Assembly (NCBI RefSeq): GCF_012276755.1
Contig: NZ_JAAXKX010000014.1
Span: forward strand, 46,712-110,711
Reading direction: 5' to 3'
DNA length: 64,000 bases
Origin: Marichromatium bheemlicum
GTDB lineage: Bacteria > Pseudomonadota > Gammaproteobacteria > Chromatiales > Chromatiaceae
Positions within the stretch are counted from its first letter, which is position 1. Every line of letters starts with the position of its first letter. The notes below the pieces were generated by a model. That model worked only from the letters and a program-made list of their open reading frames with translations, ran no database searches and was not told the DNA's origin. Shown here piece after piece: positions 1 to 11,615 of the stretch. Position numbers and translations under genes: made by a program.

Positions 1-2952
<2,952 letters not shown>

Positions 2953-3130
2953 TCGGCTCTCGGTTGCTGCACGGATAACGGGATCTCGCCCCGCGCAGAA
3001 GCGCGGGATTCCAGCGGACGGCCAAGGCGCAACTCGGCCCCAGGCCCGCGTTTTCGTGCGCATGAGTATAACAATGCCGAGGCCCGGCGCTGTAGAGGGG
3101 CAGCGCCGCGCAAGCGCGACCAGTAATGGT

Positions 3131-3270
3131 GAACCGCCAAGACACAAAGGGCGCAAAGGATGAACAAAGTGATCAGCTACCAGCAAGCAGCCGCCAGTGG
3201 GGATTGGCGCCAGTGCTGAAGCGGTAAGCATGGACTTTTCTTTGCGTCCTTCGCGCCTTGGCGGTTCAAT
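3131..3270. repeat. Interspersed inverted-arm repeat, locus A
   Basis: Left arm 3131-3160 begins GAACCGCCAAGACACAAAGG. The right arm (3239-3270), read on the minus strand, begins GAACCGCCAAGGCGCGAAGG. The arms differ at only a few positions and enclose about 80 bp that includes AAGCAGCCGCCAGTG, a motif shared with the locus at 18670. The element fills the zipA-smc gap. No open reading frame inside looks coding. The function is unknown; related arms occur at 12218, 18670 and 62261. Confidence 0.85.
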
Positions 3271-3275
3271 CCCTT

Positions 3276-3345
3276 GGTCGCTGGTCGCTGGTCGCTGGTC
3301 GCTGGTCGCTGGTCGCTGGTCGCTGGTCGCTGGTCGCTGGTCGCT
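3276..3345. repeat. Heptanucleotide tandem repeat (GGTCGCT)x10
   Basis: Ten exact, uninterrupted copies of GGTCGCT lie directly after the right arm of the inverted repeat and 5 bp before the smc stop codon. Seven is not a multiple of three, so copy changes would shift any overlapping frame; the WSLVAGR-type peptides it encodes are not credible proteins. A perfect ten-copy array suggests recent slippage and a likely strain-variable locus. Confidence 0.95.
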
Positions 3346-3350
3346 CGCCC

Positions 3351-6300
3351 TTATACCGCCGCCAGGCGCACCGCCTCGTCGACGTCGACGGCGACCAGGC
3401 GCGAGACGCCGGGTTCGTGCATGGTGACGCCGATCAGGTGGTCGGCGATCTCCATGGTCACCTTGTTGTGGCTGATGAAGATGAACTGCACCCGGTCGGA
3501 CATCGAGCGCACCATGTCGCAGAAGCGCCCGACGTTGGCGTCGTCGAGCGGTGCGTCGACCTCGTCGAGCATGCAGAAGGGTGCCGGGTTCAACTCGAAG
3601 ATGGCGAACACCAGGGCCACCGCGGTGAGCGCCTTCTCGCCGCCGGAGAGCAGATGGATGCTGGAGTTGCGCTTACCCGGCGGGCGCGCCATCACGCTCA
3701 CCCCGGTCTCCAGCAGGTCGTCGTCGGTCAGCTCCAGATAGGCGTGACCGCCGCCGAACAACCTCGGGAAGAGGGTCTGGAAGCCGCTGTTGACCTGCTC
3801 GTAGGTCGCCTTGAAGCGGGTGCGGGTCTCGCGGTCGATCTTGCGGATCGCCTGCTCCAGGGTCTCGAGCGAGTCGGAGATGTCGGCGTGCTGGGCGTCG
3901 AGATAGGTCTTGCGCTGCGACTGCTCCTTGAACTCATCGATGGCCGCGAGGTTGATCGCGCCGAGCCGCTGGATGCGGTTGCCGGTCTGGGTCAGGCGTT
4001 GCTGCCAGACCTCCTCGGTGGCCTCGGGGTCGAGACCCTCGAGCAGCGCCGGGGCGTTGGCGGCGGACTCGGCGAGCTGTTCCTCCAGGGTGCGCTGGCG
4101 TACCAACCGTTCTTGTCGCGCTAGGCGCAGCGCGTCGAGCCCCTGATGGGCGCCGGCGAGCAGCTGTTCGAGACGCTGGCGTTCCTGTTCGAGCGCGCGC
4201 TGCTCGGCCTCGAGGGTCTCGACCCGGGCGCGCGCCTCGCCCAGCCGCGCCTCGACCTCGACACGTAGTTCGAGTTGCTCCTCCAGCCGCTCGCGCTGCT
4301 CGGCCAGCGGCTCGACCCCGGATTCCAGGCTGTCGAGCAGGGTCTCGCGCCGCTCGGCGAGCTGGGCGCCGCGCTCCTCGGCGCGGTCCAGGCTGTGACG
4401 GGTGGCGGTTTGTGCGGTGCGGTTGGACTCGACCCGCACCCGCAGCGTCTGTGCCTGTTCGCGACAGCTACGCTCACGCCCGCGCCCCTCGGCGACCACC
4501 GCGCGCAGCCGCTCGCGCTCGCCGTCGAGCGCCTCGCGCCGCTCGGCCAGGGCGTCGACCTCGGCGAGCAGGTCGTGCAAGCGCTCGCGCCGGTCCTCCA
4601 TCTCCAGCAGCGCCTCGGCGCGCTGCTCCTCGAGTTCGGTCCGCTCCTCGGCGAGTGCCTGCAGACGCGCCCGCTGGTGCTCGTCCCGGGTGCGCAGCCC
4701 GGCCAGCTCGGAGCGCAGCGTGGACAGCTCGCGCTGGTACTCGGCGAGGGTGGCGGCGGTCGCGGTACGCGCCTGCTCGGCCTCGGCGCGCGCGGCGCGG
4801 CGCTGTTCGTCGTTCTCGAGCAGCGCCTGCTCACGTGCCGCCAGATCATCGAGCCGCTGTTCGAGCCCGCGGATGGCCTCGGCGCGCGCCAGCACGCCGT
4901 CGTCACCGCTCGGCGGCGCGCACCACCAGTCGCGCCCGACGCGCAGCCCCTCGCGGGTGACCCAGTACGCGCCGGCGGCAAGCCCGGCGCGATCGGCGAG
5001 CGCCTGCTCCAGGTCCTCGGCGACCCATGCCCCGGCGAGCAGCGCGGTCAGCGGGCCACCGCCACGCACCCGCGCCGCCAGGGCATGGGCCGGCGCGGGC
5101 TCGGCCGCTGCCGCGGTGTCGAACAGCATCATCCCCGGCGGGATCGACTCGGGCCGCGCGAGTAGGCGCTGTGGCTGGGCGCAGCCGAGCGCGCCAAGAC
5201 GCTCGCCGAGCACGCACTCGATCGCCCGCTCCCAGCCCGGCTCGACCGTCAGCCCGTCGAGCAGCCGTGACGCGTCCCCCAGTCCGGCCTCGGCGAGCCA
5301 CTGCGCGCGCGCGCCGTCGGCCTCGGCCAGCGCCGCCTCCTGCAGCGCCTGCAGGGAGGCGTGACGCCCTTTGGTCTGCTGCAGCTCGGTGCGGACCTGA
5401 TCGAGTTCGGCGGCGAGCGTGCGCAGCGCTCGGTCGTGCTCGGCGAGCGTCTCGCCGTGGTCGCGCTGGCGTTGCTCAAAGTCGTCGATCCGCGCCAGAC
5501 AGACCTCTTCCTGTTCCTCCAGCACCTCGATGCGCTCGTGGACGTCGGCCGAGCGCAGCCGCGAGACCTCCTCCTCGATCCGGCGCAACCGTTCGCGATC
5601 GCGCTCGATCCGCTGCTCGATGGCGTTGATCTGCGCGCGCTCGACCTGTGCCTGCTCGGCCGGCTGCGCCGCCTCGCGGTTGAAGCGGTCCCACTGAGCC
5701 TCCCACACCCGCAGTTGCTCCTCGGCGGTCATCACCGAGCCGGCGACCTCGGCGAGCGCCTGCTCGGCGCGGGCCAGCTCGGGCTCGTCGGCGGCGAGTG
5801 CCTGCTCCAGCTCGACCAGACGGGCGCGATCGCGTTCGAGATGACGCGCCGCGTCGCCCTGCTCCTGGTCGAGCCGCGCCAGCTCGGACTCGGTGCGTGC
5901 GCGCGCCTGGCTGGCGAACTCGATCGCCTGCTCGGTGCGGGCGATCTCGGCGCCCACCGCGTAGAAGCGCTCCTGGACCCTGTTGAAGACCTCGCCGGCC
6001 TCGGCGCGCGCCGCGCGCCGTTGCTCGAGTTCAGACTCGACCCGGCGCTGCTCGGCGAGATGGCCCTCGGCGCCGGTCTCGGCCTCGGCGATGCGCCGGT
6101 CGTCGGTGGCGATCTCGGTGGCCAGCGCGCGCCAGCGCAGCGCCTTGAGCTCGAGTCCGAGCTGACGCTCCTCGGCCTTGAGCCGGGTGTACTTCTCGGC
6201 GGTGGCGGCCTGGCGCTCGAGGTGTTCGAGCTGCTTGCCGACCTCCTCGCGCAGGTCGTCGAGCCGCTCCAGGTTCTCGCGGGTGTGGCGCATCCGGTTC

Positions 6301-6842
6301 TCGGTCTCGCGGCGGCGCTCCTTGTACTTGGAGATGCCGGCGGCCTCCTCGAGGAATAGACGCAGGTCCTCGGGGCGGGCCTCGATGATCCGCGAGATCA
6401 TCCCCTGCTCGATGATGGCGTAGGAGCGCGGCCCCAGGCCGGTGCCGAGGAAGAGGTCCTGGATGTCGCGCCGACGACAGCGCGCGCCGTTGAGGAAATA
6501 GGTCGACTGGCCGTCGCGGGTGACCTGACGCTTGACCGAGATCTGCGCAAAGCGCGCGTACTCGCCGCCGGCGCGACCGTCACTGTTGTCGAACACCAGC
6601 TCGATGCTCGCCGTGCCCACCGGCTTGCGCCCGGTGCTGCCGTTGAAGATGACGTCGGCCATCGATTCGCCGCGCAGCATCTTCGCCGAGCTTTCACCCA
6701 TCACCCAGCGCACCGCGTCGATCACGTTGGATTTGCCACAGCCGTTGGGGCCGACCACCCCGACGAGGTTGCTGGGGAAGGCGACGCTGGTGGGGTCGAC
6801 GAAGGACTTGAAGCCGGCGAGTTTGATCTTTTCGAGACGCAT
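3351..6842 (-). CDS. smc: Chromosome segregation protein SMC
   Basis: ATPase of the condensin-like complex that compacts and separates chromosomes. The 1163-residue length is typical for bacterial SMC. Walker A is GPNGCGKSN at residues 31-39. Two long coiled coils (about 165-490 and 665-1000, rich in Glu, Arg and Gln) flank a glycine-rich hinge. The C-terminal signature LLSGGEKAL is near 1064 and Walker B FCMLDEVDAP near 1089. The start at 6842 gives MRLEKIKLAGFKSF, the usual SMC N-terminus; the upstream in-frame start would add nine unrelated residues. Many gammaproteobacteria use MukB instead, so SMC fits a deeper-branching group such as Chromatiales. zipA and ligA follow on the same strand. 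Confidence 0.96.
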   Translation of the reverse strand: MRLEKIKLAGFKSFVDPTSVAFPSNLVGVVGPNGCGKSNVIDAVRWVMGESSAKMLRGESMADVIFNGSTGRKPVGTASIELVFDNSDGRAGGEYARFAQISVKRQVTRDGQSTYFLNGARCRRRDIQDLFLGTGLGPRSYAIIEQGMISRIIEARPEDLRLFLEEAAGISKYKERRRETENRMRHTRENLERLDDLREEVGKQLEHLERQAATAEKYTRLKAEERQLGLELKALRWRALATEIATDDRRIAEAETGAEGHLAEQRRVESELEQRRAARAEAGEVFNRVQERFYAVGAEIARTEQAIEFASQARARTESELARLDQEQGDAARHLERDRARLVELEQALAADEPELARAEQALAEVAGSVMTAEEQLRVWEAQWDRFNREAAQPAEQAQVERAQINAIEQRIERDRERLRRIEEEVSRLRSADVHERIEVLEEQEEVCLARIDDFEQRQRDHGETLAEHDRALRTLAAELDQVRTELQQTKGRHASLQALQEAALAEADGARAQWLAEAGLGDASRLLDGLTVEPGWERAIECVLGERLGALGCAQPQRLLARPESIPPGMMLFDTAAAAEPAPAHALAARVRGGGPLTALLAGAWVAEDLEQALADRAGLAAGAYWVTREGLRVGRDWWCAPPSGDDGVLARAEAIRGLEQRLDDLAAREQALLENDEQRRAARAEAEQARTATAATLAEYQRELSTLRSELAGLRTRDEHQRARLQALAEERTELEEQRAEALLEMEDRRERLHDLLAEVDALAERREALDGERERLRAVVAEGRGRERSCREQAQTLRVRVESNRTAQTATRHSLDRAEERGAQLAERRETLLDSLESGVEPLAEQRERLEEQLELRVEVEARLGEARARVETLEAEQRALEQERQRLEQLLAGAHQGLDALRLARQERLVRQRTLEEQLAESAANAPALLEGLDPEATEEVWQQRLTQTGNRIQRLGAINLAAIDEFKEQSQRKTYLDAQHADISDSLETLEQAIRKIDRETRTRFKATYEQVNSGFQTLFPRLFGGGHAYLELTDDDLLETGVSVMARPPGKRNSSIHLLSGGEKALTAVALVFAIFELNPAPFCMLDEVDAPLDDANVGRFCDMVRSMSDRVQFIFISHNKVTMEIADHLIGVTMHEPGVSRLVAVDVDEAVRLAAV

Positions 6843-6934
6843 GCGAGAAACATACCGGAAGCCATGCAACGGGTACAGCGAAACGCGCCGAGCCCGCTGG
6901 CCATGCGGGCTGGCGCGTCATCGCGTAGACCGGG

Positions 6935-7765
6935 TCAGGGGGCGTGCAACAGCCGCGCGCAGGCCGCTGGCGGGGTCGGCTCGGCGGCGCGTCGCCCACT
7001 GCCCGGGCGGCGCGCCTCGGCGCTGAACCACCAGTCGAGTTCGGCGCCACAGCCTGGCCCCGCCGGGATCGGCGACTGCGGCTCGCAGGCCGGGCTGTCC
7101 TCCGGGCAGGCCAGACGCACATGCGTGTGGGCGTCGTGTCCCCACCACGGCCGTACCTTGCGCAGCCAGTCGGCGCCACCGGTGGCGTCACAGAGCGTGC
7201 GCTTGATCGCCGGGTTGACGAACAGACGGTCGACCTCGGGGCGGCGCGCCGCCCACTCGATGAGAAAGCGCGCATCCTCGCCCCAGTGCCGGTTGACCCG
7301 ATCGTCGCTGACCAGGCTCGGTGGGTCGCCCTCGTCGAGCAACGCTCGCGCATCCGCCGGCGACGCCGCCAGGGTCAGCCACAGGTCGACGTCGAGCCCG
7401 TGCTGGTGGCTGCGATGACCGCCGGACATCCGCCCGCCGCGCGGCTGCGAGAGATCGCCGACCAGCACCAGCCGCTCGTCGCGCGCCTGCTGCGCCCGGC
7501 CGAGCGCCTCGATCAGCGCGAGCAGACGCGGATGGCCGTAGTAGCGACCACGCCAACGACGCACGCTGAGATACCCGGGACCGGCGCCGGGCAGCACCTC
7601 GGCGCCAGCCAGACAACCATTGGCCGGGGCGCCGATGACCCGCGCCGGGCCGATGCTCGGGCGCTCGACCCCGGGCCAGGGGTTGGCGCCGGCGCCGGCC
7701 CCCCAGCCCAGGGACAGCGACAACAGCAACAGGGGACGCAACGGGCGTGAGCACCAGGGCGACAT
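6935..7765 (-). CDS. mepA: Penicillin-insensitive murein endopeptidase (MepA family, M74)
   Basis: Periplasmic metallopeptidase that cuts peptide cross-links in peptidoglycan. Residues 1-27 form a signal peptide (Leu-rich core, GAGAGA then NPWPG). Family M74 metal-binding residues appear in GGHRSHQHGLDVDLWL (about 114-129) and WGHDAHTHVRL near 228. Eight cysteines are present after the signal peptide, and M74 enzymes use disulfides. At 276 residues the length matches E. coli MepA (274). The last 40 residues are Arg/Pro/Ala rich and less conserved. It lies 43 bp downstream of the SLC13 permease stop and 92 bp before smc on the same strand. Confidence 0.9.
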   Translation of the reverse strand: MSPWCSRPLRPLLLLSLSLGWGAGAGANPWPGVERPSIGPARVIGAPANGCLAGAEVLPGAGPGYLSVRRWRGRYYGHPRLLALIEALGRAQQARDERLVLVGDLSQPRGGRMSGGHRSHQHGLDVDLWLTLAASPADARALLDEGDPPSLVSDDRVNRHWGEDARFLIEWAARRPEVDRLFVNPAIKRTLCDATGGADWLRKVRPWWGHDAHTHVRLACPEDSPACEPQSPIPAGPGCGAELDWWFSAEARRPGSGRRAAEPTPPAACARLLHAP

Positions 7766-7808
7766 CCGGACCTCCGGGCCAGTGACGGGACGATGCCTCG
7801 AGCTTAAC

Positions 7809-9602
7809 TCAGGGCTGGAAGGGCCACACCAATGGCGTCAGCATGACGGTCACCAAGCCCACCAGCAGGGTCAGCGGTACGCCGATGCGGACGAAGTCGC
7901 CGAAGCGATAGCCGCCGACGTTGAACACCATCAGGTTGGTCTGATAGCCGATCGGGGTGGCGAAGCTCGCCGAGGCGGCGACCATCAGCGTCAGCACGAA
8001 GGGCTCGAGGGCCACCCCCATGGTGCGCGCGGTCTCAACCGCGATCGGGAACACCAGCACCGCAGCGACGTTGTTGGTGGCCAGCGAGGTGAGCAGCGCG
8101 GTGGCGACGAACACCAGGCCCAGCGCCGGCCACGGCTGGCCGTCGGCGAGCCCGATCAGGCCCCCGGCGAGCAGTGCCGCGGCGCCGGTCTTCTCCAGCG
8201 CCGCGCCGATGCCGAAGGAGGTGGCGATCACCACCAGTACCTGCCAGTCGGGTGCGCGCCGGGCGATGCGCCCGCTGGTGCAGCCGGTGAGGATCATGCT
8301 GCCGGCGGCCAGCAGCGCCGCCTCGAGCATGCTCAGCCAGCCGAACGCGACCACCGCGACCATCGCCAGCACGATGGCGATGGCCAGCGGTGCGCGGCGG
8401 TGCTCGAGCGGGTGGGAGTCGCCGATCTGGCTCACCAGCAGGAAGTCGCGGACATTGCGCTGGCGCTCGACGAAGTCCGGGCGGGTCTCCAGCAGCAGGG
8501 TGTCGCCGGGGGCGAGGACGATGTCGCCGATCTTGCCGTGCACCCGCCGGCCGTTGCGCGAGAGCGCGATGATCACCGCGTCGTAGCGATTGCGAAAGCG
8601 CCCGTCGCGCACGCTCAGCCCGATCAGCGGCGACTTGTCGGAGAGCACCGCCTCGACGAAGCAACGCCCGGGGCGCGGCAAGTCGAGTTTGAACACCTGG
8701 TCGGTGGCCGGGATCAGCCCGCGGGTGCGCTGCAGCTCCATCATCGAATCGATCGCCCCGACGAACACCAGCCGGTCGCCGGCCTGGAGCACCGCCTGCG
8801 GGGAGACGGCGGGCAACACCTGGGCGCCGCGCTCGATCTCGACCAGGAACAGCCCCGGGAGCTGGCGCAGCCCGGCGGCCTCGATCGAGCGCCCGACCAG
8901 CGCGCTGCCCGGCTCGACCAGCATCTCGGCGACGTACTCGCGCAGGTCGCCGTAGCCGGCCGCCGGGGGTTGGCGCCGCGGCAGCAGCCAGTCGCCGGCG
9001 AGCAACAGGAAGCCGAGGGTGATCAGGGTCACCGGCAGTCCGATCCACAACGGCTCGAACAGCCCCAGCCCGGCGCCGCCCTGGTGCTCGACATAAAGCC
9101 CGTTGACCACCAGATTGGTACTGGTGCCGATCAGGGTGCAGGTCCCGCCGACGATCCCGGCGTAGGACAGCGGGATGAGCAGTCGCGACAGTTCCAGGCG
9201 GTGCCGTCTGGCCCAGTCCTGCGCCGCGGGGATGAAGATCGCCACCACCGGGGTGTTGTTGAGCAGCGCGCTGAGCGCGGCCACCGGTGCCATCAGCCGC
9301 GCCCGCGCCGCGCGCGGCCCGCGCGGACGGCCGAGCAGGCGCGGACCGAGCCAGCCGATGGCGCCGGTCTCGGCCAGCCCGCTGACCACCACGTAGAGCA
9401 CCCCGACGGTGAGCATGCCGGGGTTGGCGAAACCGGCCAGGGCCTCCTCGGCGGTGAGTACCCCGCTGACCAGCAGCAGGGTCAGCGCACCACTGGTGAC
9501 GATGTCGGGGGCGACTTGGGTGCAGGCGAATAGCAGGAAGCAGAGCGCTACCAGTGCCAGGCTGAACCAGCCCTGCCAGTCGAGTTGAACCAACGCCTCC
9601 AT
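7809..9602 (-). CDS. SLC13/DASS-family permease with two TrkA-C domains
   Basis: Predicted inner-membrane sodium-coupled anion transporter. The 597-residue protein has N-terminal membrane helices (about 10-200), a central cytoplasmic block with two RCK_C/TrkA-C-like domains (LVGRSIEAAGLRQLPGLFLVEI and a second near IGLSVRDGRFRNRYD), then another set of helices. This split layout is typical of SLC13 members annotated as sulfate, arsenite or dicarboxylate carriers. In a sulfur oxidiser sulfate or another sulfur oxyanion is a reasonable substrate guess, but sequence alone does not fix it. The start is 13 bp after the stop of the hypothetical gene at 9616, so the two likely form an operon. Confidence 0.85.
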   Translation of the reverse strand: MEALVQLDWQGWFSLALVALCFLLFACTQVAPDIVTSGALTLLLVSGVLTAEEALAGFANPGMLTVGVLYVVVSGLAETGAIGWLGPRLLGRPRGPRAARARLMAPVAALSALLNNTPVVAIFIPAAQDWARRHRLELSRLLIPLSYAGIVGGTCTLIGTSTNLVVNGLYVEHQGGAGLGLFEPLWIGLPVTLITLGFLLLAGDWLLPRRQPPAAGYGDLREYVAEMLVEPGSALVGRSIEAAGLRQLPGLFLVEIERGAQVLPAVSPQAVLQAGDRLVFVGAIDSMMELQRTRGLIPATDQVFKLDLPRPGRCFVEAVLSDKSPLIGLSVRDGRFRNRYDAVIIALSRNGRRVHGKIGDIVLAPGDTLLLETRPDFVERQRNVRDFLLVSQIGDSHPLEHRRAPLAIAIVLAMVAVVAFGWLSMLEAALLAAGSMILTGCTSGRIARRAPDWQVLVVIATSFGIGAALEKTGAAALLAGGLIGLADGQPWPALGLVFVATALLTSLATNNVAAVLVFPIAVETARTMGVALEPFVLTLMVAASASFATPIGYQTNLMVFNVGGYRFGDFVRIGVPLTLLVGLVTVMLTPLVWPFQP

Positions 9603-9615
9603 GGCCCTGTCCCGT

Positions 9616-10203
9616 TCAGTCGTCCTGATGTCGTTGCAGTGCTCGATAGCGCGCCTCGAGGGCCCTCTCCCGCAGCTGTGCGGCCTCGGTCGCGGTGGCG
9701 CTCAGTGGGCCGTCACGCCAGGCACGACTGGCGTGGTCGAACACCGCGAAGCGATAACCACGCCCGACCTTGAACACCGTTGTGACCTCCTCGCTGGCGC
9801 GTGCCAGCGCCGCGAGCTTGTCGAGCCCGAGCGCCGGGGTGGTGGTCTCGCTCTCGACCGGGGTCTCGGTCGAGGGCGCGCCGAGGAGATTGAAACGGTG
9901 GTCGTGGATCTCACCATCGGGGGCAAGTACCACGGACTCGAGTTCGGGCAGGCGATCGAGCAGGTAGCCGGCCATCAGCAGCCCCAGCCGGGTGTTGCCG
10001 TCCTCGATCGCGGTGAGCAGCTTGTCGGCGACGATCCGGCAGCGCTGCTCGCGATCCGGGTGCTCGACCCAGGTGCGCCCGAGCTGCCAGCCGCGGTCCA
10101 TGTCGCGATCGAGCTGGGCGAAGAACGCCGCCGCCTGTTCGAGCAGCGCCTCGGGTACCTCGAGCCGATGGGCCCGGTCATCGATGCAGACCTGCAGGAT
10201 CAT
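9616..10203 (-). CDS. Conserved hypothetical protein upstream of SLC13 permease
   Basis: A 195-residue soluble protein with no recognised family. It has no signal peptide or membrane segment. The N-terminal half is helical and charged (LLEQAAAFFAQLDRDMDRGWQLG, then a region ending MAGYLLDRLPELESV). The C-terminal half contains VFKVGRGYRFAVFDHASRAWRDG, which could be a small beta unit. Codon use matches the neighbours. The ATG at 10203 opens the frame, and the gene ends 13 bp before the permease. A regulatory or accessory role for the transporter is only suggested by that spacing. Confidence 0.7.
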   Translation of the reverse strand: MILQVCIDDRAHRLEVPEALLEQAAAFFAQLDRDMDRGWQLGRTWVEHPDREQRCRIVADKLLTAIEDGNTRLGLLMAGYLLDRLPELESVVLAPDGEIHDHRFNLLGAPSTETPVESETTTPALGLDKLAALARASEEVTTVFKVGRGYRFAVFDHASRAWRDGPLSATATEAAQLRERALEARYRALQRHQDD

Positions 10204-10286
10204 GTCGCCGCCTCCCTCGTGCCTCGATTAATCCGGGCGGCCCGGGGACGGGCGCCCTCCACCGAGATCCCGATTACGGAGATCCC

Positions 10287-10964
10287 ATGTTGCAGATCAT
10301 CCCCCAGCTACTCGGCCCGGCTCAACTCGACAAGGTCCACGCCACCCTGGCCGAGCTGCCGGCGGTCGCGGGCACCCGTAGCGCCGGGCGCAGCGCGGCG
10401 CGGGTCAAGCATAACCAGGAGCTGCAACCCGACCCCGAGCGGATGCAGCGACTCGCGCGCATCATCATGTCGGCGCTCGGCCATCACCCGGTGTTCCGTG
10501 CCGCCGCCCTGCCCGAACGCGTCGCCGACCCGATCTTCGCCCGCTACCGCGCGGGGATGCACTATGGCGAGCACGTCGACGAGCCGATCATGGGCGGGTC
10601 CGGGGGACGGATGCGCAGCGACCTGGCGCTGACCCTGTGGCTCAGCCCGGCGGACGATTACGACGGCGGCGAGCTGGTGATCCGTACCAGCTTCGGCGCG
10701 CAGCGGGTGCGGGGTGAGGCCGGTGACGCGGTGCTCTACCCCGCCTCCAGCCTCCACCAGGTCGCCCCGGTGACCCGGGGCGAGCGGCTGGTGGCGGTGA
10801 CCTGGATCCAGAGCCTGGTGCGCGACCCCGCCCGCCGCGAGCTGCTCTACGAACTCGGCCAGGCCCGCGCGACCCTGCTCGAGCGCGCCCCCGACGACCC
10901 CGCTACCCAGTGGGTCGACCGCAGCTATGTCAACCTGCTGCGGATGTGGGCCGAGCCGGGATGA
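10287..10964 (+). CDS. Fe(II)/2-oxoglutarate-dependent PKHD-type hydroxylase (PiuC/YbiX family)
   Basis: Predicted non-haem iron oxygenase. The 225-residue length matches the YbiX/PiuC family (about 225). The double-stranded beta-helix iron ligands are visible as H96 and D98 (HVDEP) and H157 (LHQVAP). R167 is well placed for 2-oxoglutarate binding. The C-terminal extension contains WIQSLVRDPARRELLYEL, a family hallmark. In other bacteria the gene is often iron-regulated and near TonB receptors; neither a receptor nor a clear Fur box is seen here. It is transcribed divergently from the SLC13 operon, whose start is only 83 bp away. The substrate is unknown. Confidence 0.9.
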   Translation: MLQIIPQLLGPAQLDKVHATLAELPAVAGTRSAGRSAARVKHNQELQPDPERMQRLARIIMSALGHHPVFRAAALPERVADPIFARYRAGMHYGEHVDEPIMGGSGGRMRSDLALTLWLSPADDYDGGELVIRTSFGAQRVRGEAGDAVLYPASSLHQVAPVTRGERLVAVTWIQSLVRDPARRELLYELGQARATLLERAPDDPATQWVDRSYVNLLRMWAEPG

Positions 10965-11107
10965 GGGAGGGGCGGTGCGGTGCTCGGGCTCGGGCGGCAC
11001 CAAGGAGGTTCGGCCATCAGTCGTCACCGCTGGGCCTGAGGGCCTCGCACCTGCGGTTCAGAGGGCGGGGCGTCAGCGCTGATTAACGGCTCAATCCGGC
11101 TACCCGG

Positions 11108-11566
11108 CTAGCCGCCGGCGTCAGCCTTGGCGAGCAGGGCGTTGAGGCGCGCGACCTCGGCCTCGGCCTCGACCTGATTGGTGACGTCGTGCTGGATGCC
11201 GAGGTAGTAGATCAGCCGTCCCTCGCGGTCGAACAGCGGGCGGATGGTGAAGCGGTTGTAAAAGCGGCTGCCGTCCTTGCGGTAGTTGCGCAGGGTGACG
11301 GTCACCGGCCGGTTTCCGAGCATCGCCTCGCGGATCTGCGCCACTCCTGCCTGGTCGTGGTCCTCGCCTTGGAGGAAGCGGCAGTTACGACCGAGGATCT
11401 CCTCGCGCCCGTAACCGGTGATCAACTCGAAGGCGGCATTGGCATAGACGATGGGGTTGTCGTCCTGGTCGGGGTCGGAGAGGGTGATGCCGTTGACGCA
11501 GGTGTCGAGGATTTGCGAGAGCACGAAGGGGATCACCCCCGCATCTTTGTCGACGACGAATTCCAT
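11108..11566 (-). CDS. Short LOV-domain photoreceptor
   Basis: Blue-light sensor of the short-LOV type: one PAS/LOV domain and a short C-terminal helix, with no output domain. The photoactive motif GRNCRFLQG places the flavin-adduct cysteine at residue 62. Other LOV features are NAAFELITGY, a conserved Asn in YNRFTIRPLFD and the Gln in YYLGIQHDVT. The 152-residue product ends in a helix (EAEAEVARLNALLAK) that could dimerise. The start at 11566 has a GAGG ribosome site 7 bp away; an ATG at 11584 would add six residues. It follows the SRPBCC gene on the same strand 49 bp downstream. Confidence 0.9.
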   Translation of the reverse strand: MEFVVDKDAGVIPFVLSQILDTCVNGITLSDPDQDDNPIVYANAAFELITGYGREEILGRNCRFLQGEDHDQAGVAQIREAMLGNRPVTVTLRNYRKDGSRFYNRFTIRPLFDREGRLIYYLGIQHDVTNQVEAEAEVARLNALLAKADAGG

Positions 11567-11615
11567 GTGGTGACCTCGCTGCAAGAGTGATGGGGGCTGC
11601 TTCGTCGGCGCTGCC

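Noticed and set aside
3197..3427. WSLVAGR-repeat peptide ORFs
   Set aside because: Translation of the GGTCGCT array; the period of 7 makes all three frames read similar peptides, a sign of a DNA repeat rather than a protein.
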